From Anopheles merus (Eukaryota > Arthropoda > Insecta > Diptera > Culicidae): a stretch of DNA of 64,000 nucleotides. The stretch is from contig NC_054085.1 in the NCBI RefSeq assembly GCF_017562075.2, forward strand, positions 38,590,539 through 38,654,538. Direction: 5' to 3'. The position numbers and the translations under genes are program-made. Below, one piece after another: positions 62,201 to 64,000 of this stretch. The first letter of the stretch is position 1, and each line of letters begins with the position of its first letter. The notes below the pieces were generated by a model. That model was given only the letters and a program-made list of their open reading frames with translations. It had not been told where the DNA came from and did no database searches.

Positions 62201-63271
62201 CACGATGGGCGGAGGGCTGTTGTTGGCCTAGCTTACGCGCACCGAAACCCTCCCTGGGTCGTTAATTGGTTCGTCGTCGGCTGCGGGAGAAACCGTCACC
62301 ACTCATAACTATTTTAATGACAGACCGAGCAGAATTGATGCTCATTAAATTAACTTCACATTTACGGCAGACGAAAGTCAACTTCAGAGACCTCCCCCAG
62401 CAGCCTGAATGTTCCGTGCCTGGCCTGGCTTAGGCTAGTGTCTTCCACCGTGCAGCTGCTTATGTTTCATACCTGGTGCATCTCTTCTTAGGCGATATGT
62501 TCACCAAAGCCCATGGAAGCACATCTTCTTAGCGATGGAATGTGCCGGAGAATGTAAATTAAAAGGTGAACAATATCTCTCCCTGCCAATTTATGCAACC
62601 GTTACATTCAAATTACGCCCTTCGATGTACAGCTCCATCGCAAGTGCAACGCACAGTGTGCCCACAAACACACACACACACGAGAGAGACTATAAGGAAT
62701 GTGGTTGCGATGTTTCTAAGCAAGTGTAATTATTGGCGCGGGAGGGAACGGAGACCGCAGTGGGCACGTTTGCGCCGCAACTCATCTTTGATCGTTGCTG
62801 AAAGAATAATTCTCTTTTGAGGTGCGCAATTGATAGTCATTGAAATGTTGATTGCCTTTGGCTGCAAACGGTGGGAAAATGCCACTCAAAGGACAAGCTT
62901 GTACAACGTAAAAAGAACCTTAAAAAAATAGCTGCAACACAATGTAAATGATCGATTATTTCTATCTCAATGAACAGTAAATGTTACAAACTATAAAAAA
63001 CACAATTCTCAGCGCTCCTTTCATGCTCTATTCCGAACGGCAACACTTGACACCAAATGCAGCTCCCAAAATTGCCCATATTTGCAACACAAAACGGCTC
63101 CAAGAATTGCCATTCTGCATCGTGCGCGTGCAATAATAACGATAATGCCGTGGCCCAATAATCGCCAAAGCCCAGGCCGGAATGATTTAAATTTTTGTTC
63201 GTTAATATGACATTAAAATGGCCATAATTTACCACTTACATTCATTAAGCACGCCACGGAAACCGTACCGG
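59225..63271. other. non-coding sequence with triplet repeats
   Basis: A GAT-rich run lies at 59938-59967, a CTG5 run at 61828-61842 and an ATGCATGCATGCAT palindrome at 62185-62198. The GAT run encodes poly-Asp in one frame and poly-His or poly-Ser on the other strand. None of these frames is supported as an exon. Confidence 0.5.
62185..62198. repeat. ATGCAT triple palindrome
   Basis: ATGCATGCATGCAT is a 14-base perfect palindrome. A related CATGCATGCATG lies at 5293-5304. Confidence 0.9.
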
Positions 63272-63288
63272 GCGCGCGCGCGCGCGCG
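63272..63288. repeat. GC dinucleotide run, 17 bases
   Basis: This is a pure alternating GC tract of Z-DNA type, flanked by CCGTACCG and AGAGGC. Confidence 0.95.
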
Positions 63289-64000
63289 AGAGGCTGGATC
63301 GTGTCGGCCATTCCGCGAGATTCGCGACCATTCGAGCATTCTAACCCATTTGGCAAAGGGCGGGGAAGTAAGGTGGGAACGAGCAGCGAAAAAGACGATC
63401 CACTGTTCCGCTTCTAATGAGCATTCCATTCGTGCTGCGGACCAGTTTTGTTGTGGCATCTTTCTTTCGTCCTCGTGTCCGTATTGTCGATCCTGCACTG
63501 GGCTCGCCGCCGCTGCTGTTGCTGCTGCTGATGAGTCTCCGCTTGAGGTCCATATTCAAAGCGCAACTGCACAGTCTGGTGCGTTGGGTGTGCGTCCAAG
63601 GAAGAAGGAAGAATGACAACGGGAAAAGCTGGCCATTCGGAGTAGAAATTCCAGCCCGGCCGCCGCATGTGCGTACACATATATTATGCCGATAAATGCA
63701 TTACAATTTTCCACACATTATGGTTTCAGTTTCGGGTACAACTTTATTAGCGTGCTCTTGTGGGGCGCTCGTATTGGCGAATCGATTCACGTCGATTCAG
63801 TTACAATTCCAAACTCTGCCGACGAAATGTTTCGGGTATGGGTGGTGGCTGTTCTTGTTTTTTTAATGGAATGGGACATCCATTTCCCCCGAGGACCGAC
63901 ACCACCAGACGCCGTGTGACCACCAATTGCTTGTGCAACTATGTGTCCGCCGAGGAGCACGGATACATCTACATCATGTGTGCTGGTTTTATTTTTTATT
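63289..64000. other. non-coding sequence, no gene seen
   Basis: A CTG-rich stretch lies near 63509-63533, with overlapping short frames on both strands (63218-63695). No exon or RNA gene can be supported up to the window end. Confidence 0.5.

Overview
The window looks like 64 kb of gene-poor, non-coding insect nuclear DNA, most probably from a mosquito (Anopheles-type dipteran). The evidence is circumstantial. Base composition is balanced, with many AT-rich islands holding TAATTA-type words. Dinucleotide repeats (TG, AC, CT, GC) and pure C or G runs of 12-24 bases are frequent, and CTG and GAT triplet runs are common. I see no bacterial features: no operons, no Shine-Dalgarno/ORF tiling, no long ORFs. 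The longest open frame is 213 codons, about what chance allows in six frames of 64 kb. None of the translations I read belongs to a protein family I recognise. I found no tRNA, rRNA, known insect microRNA, CRISPR array, transposase, reverse transcriptase or virus-derived gene.

Layout. 1-10.5 kb is unique sequence with two AT-rich islands (about 2.04-2.49 and 4.43-4.78 kb) that hold the more protein-like short frames. Between them lies a cluster of three CTCF-like GTGGCGC words (4.23-4.38 kb). 10.5-14.6 kb is rich in low-complexity DNA: a C23 run, an AC repeat, a 45-base TG repeat, a G14 run and an 18-base perfect palindrome. 14.6-40 kb is mostly featureless. It contains a 68-base CT/GA tract at 23.85 kb, an interrupted minus-strand frame at 27.35-28.18 kb and a GCTAGCGC hairpin at 36.93 kb. 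It also has a short ORF island at 37.3-39.05 kb with a TATA-like box and a signal-peptide-like frame. At 39.6-40.1 kb there is a cluster of ATCGAT words, followed by a C24 run. 40-64 kb holds a C17 run, a G12 run, Z-DNA-type GC/AC tracts near 51.7-51.9 kb and an inverted pair of CTCF-like motifs at 57.06 kb. It also has a T17 run and a GC tract at 63.27 kb.

The simplest reading is intergenic DNA or the interior of one or more very large introns of a developmental-type gene, with regulatory and architectural sites but no exon I can prove. The three candidate reading frames are listed at low confidence because they have an ATG plus some supporting signal, not because of homology. No gene-to-gene cooperation can be claimed.
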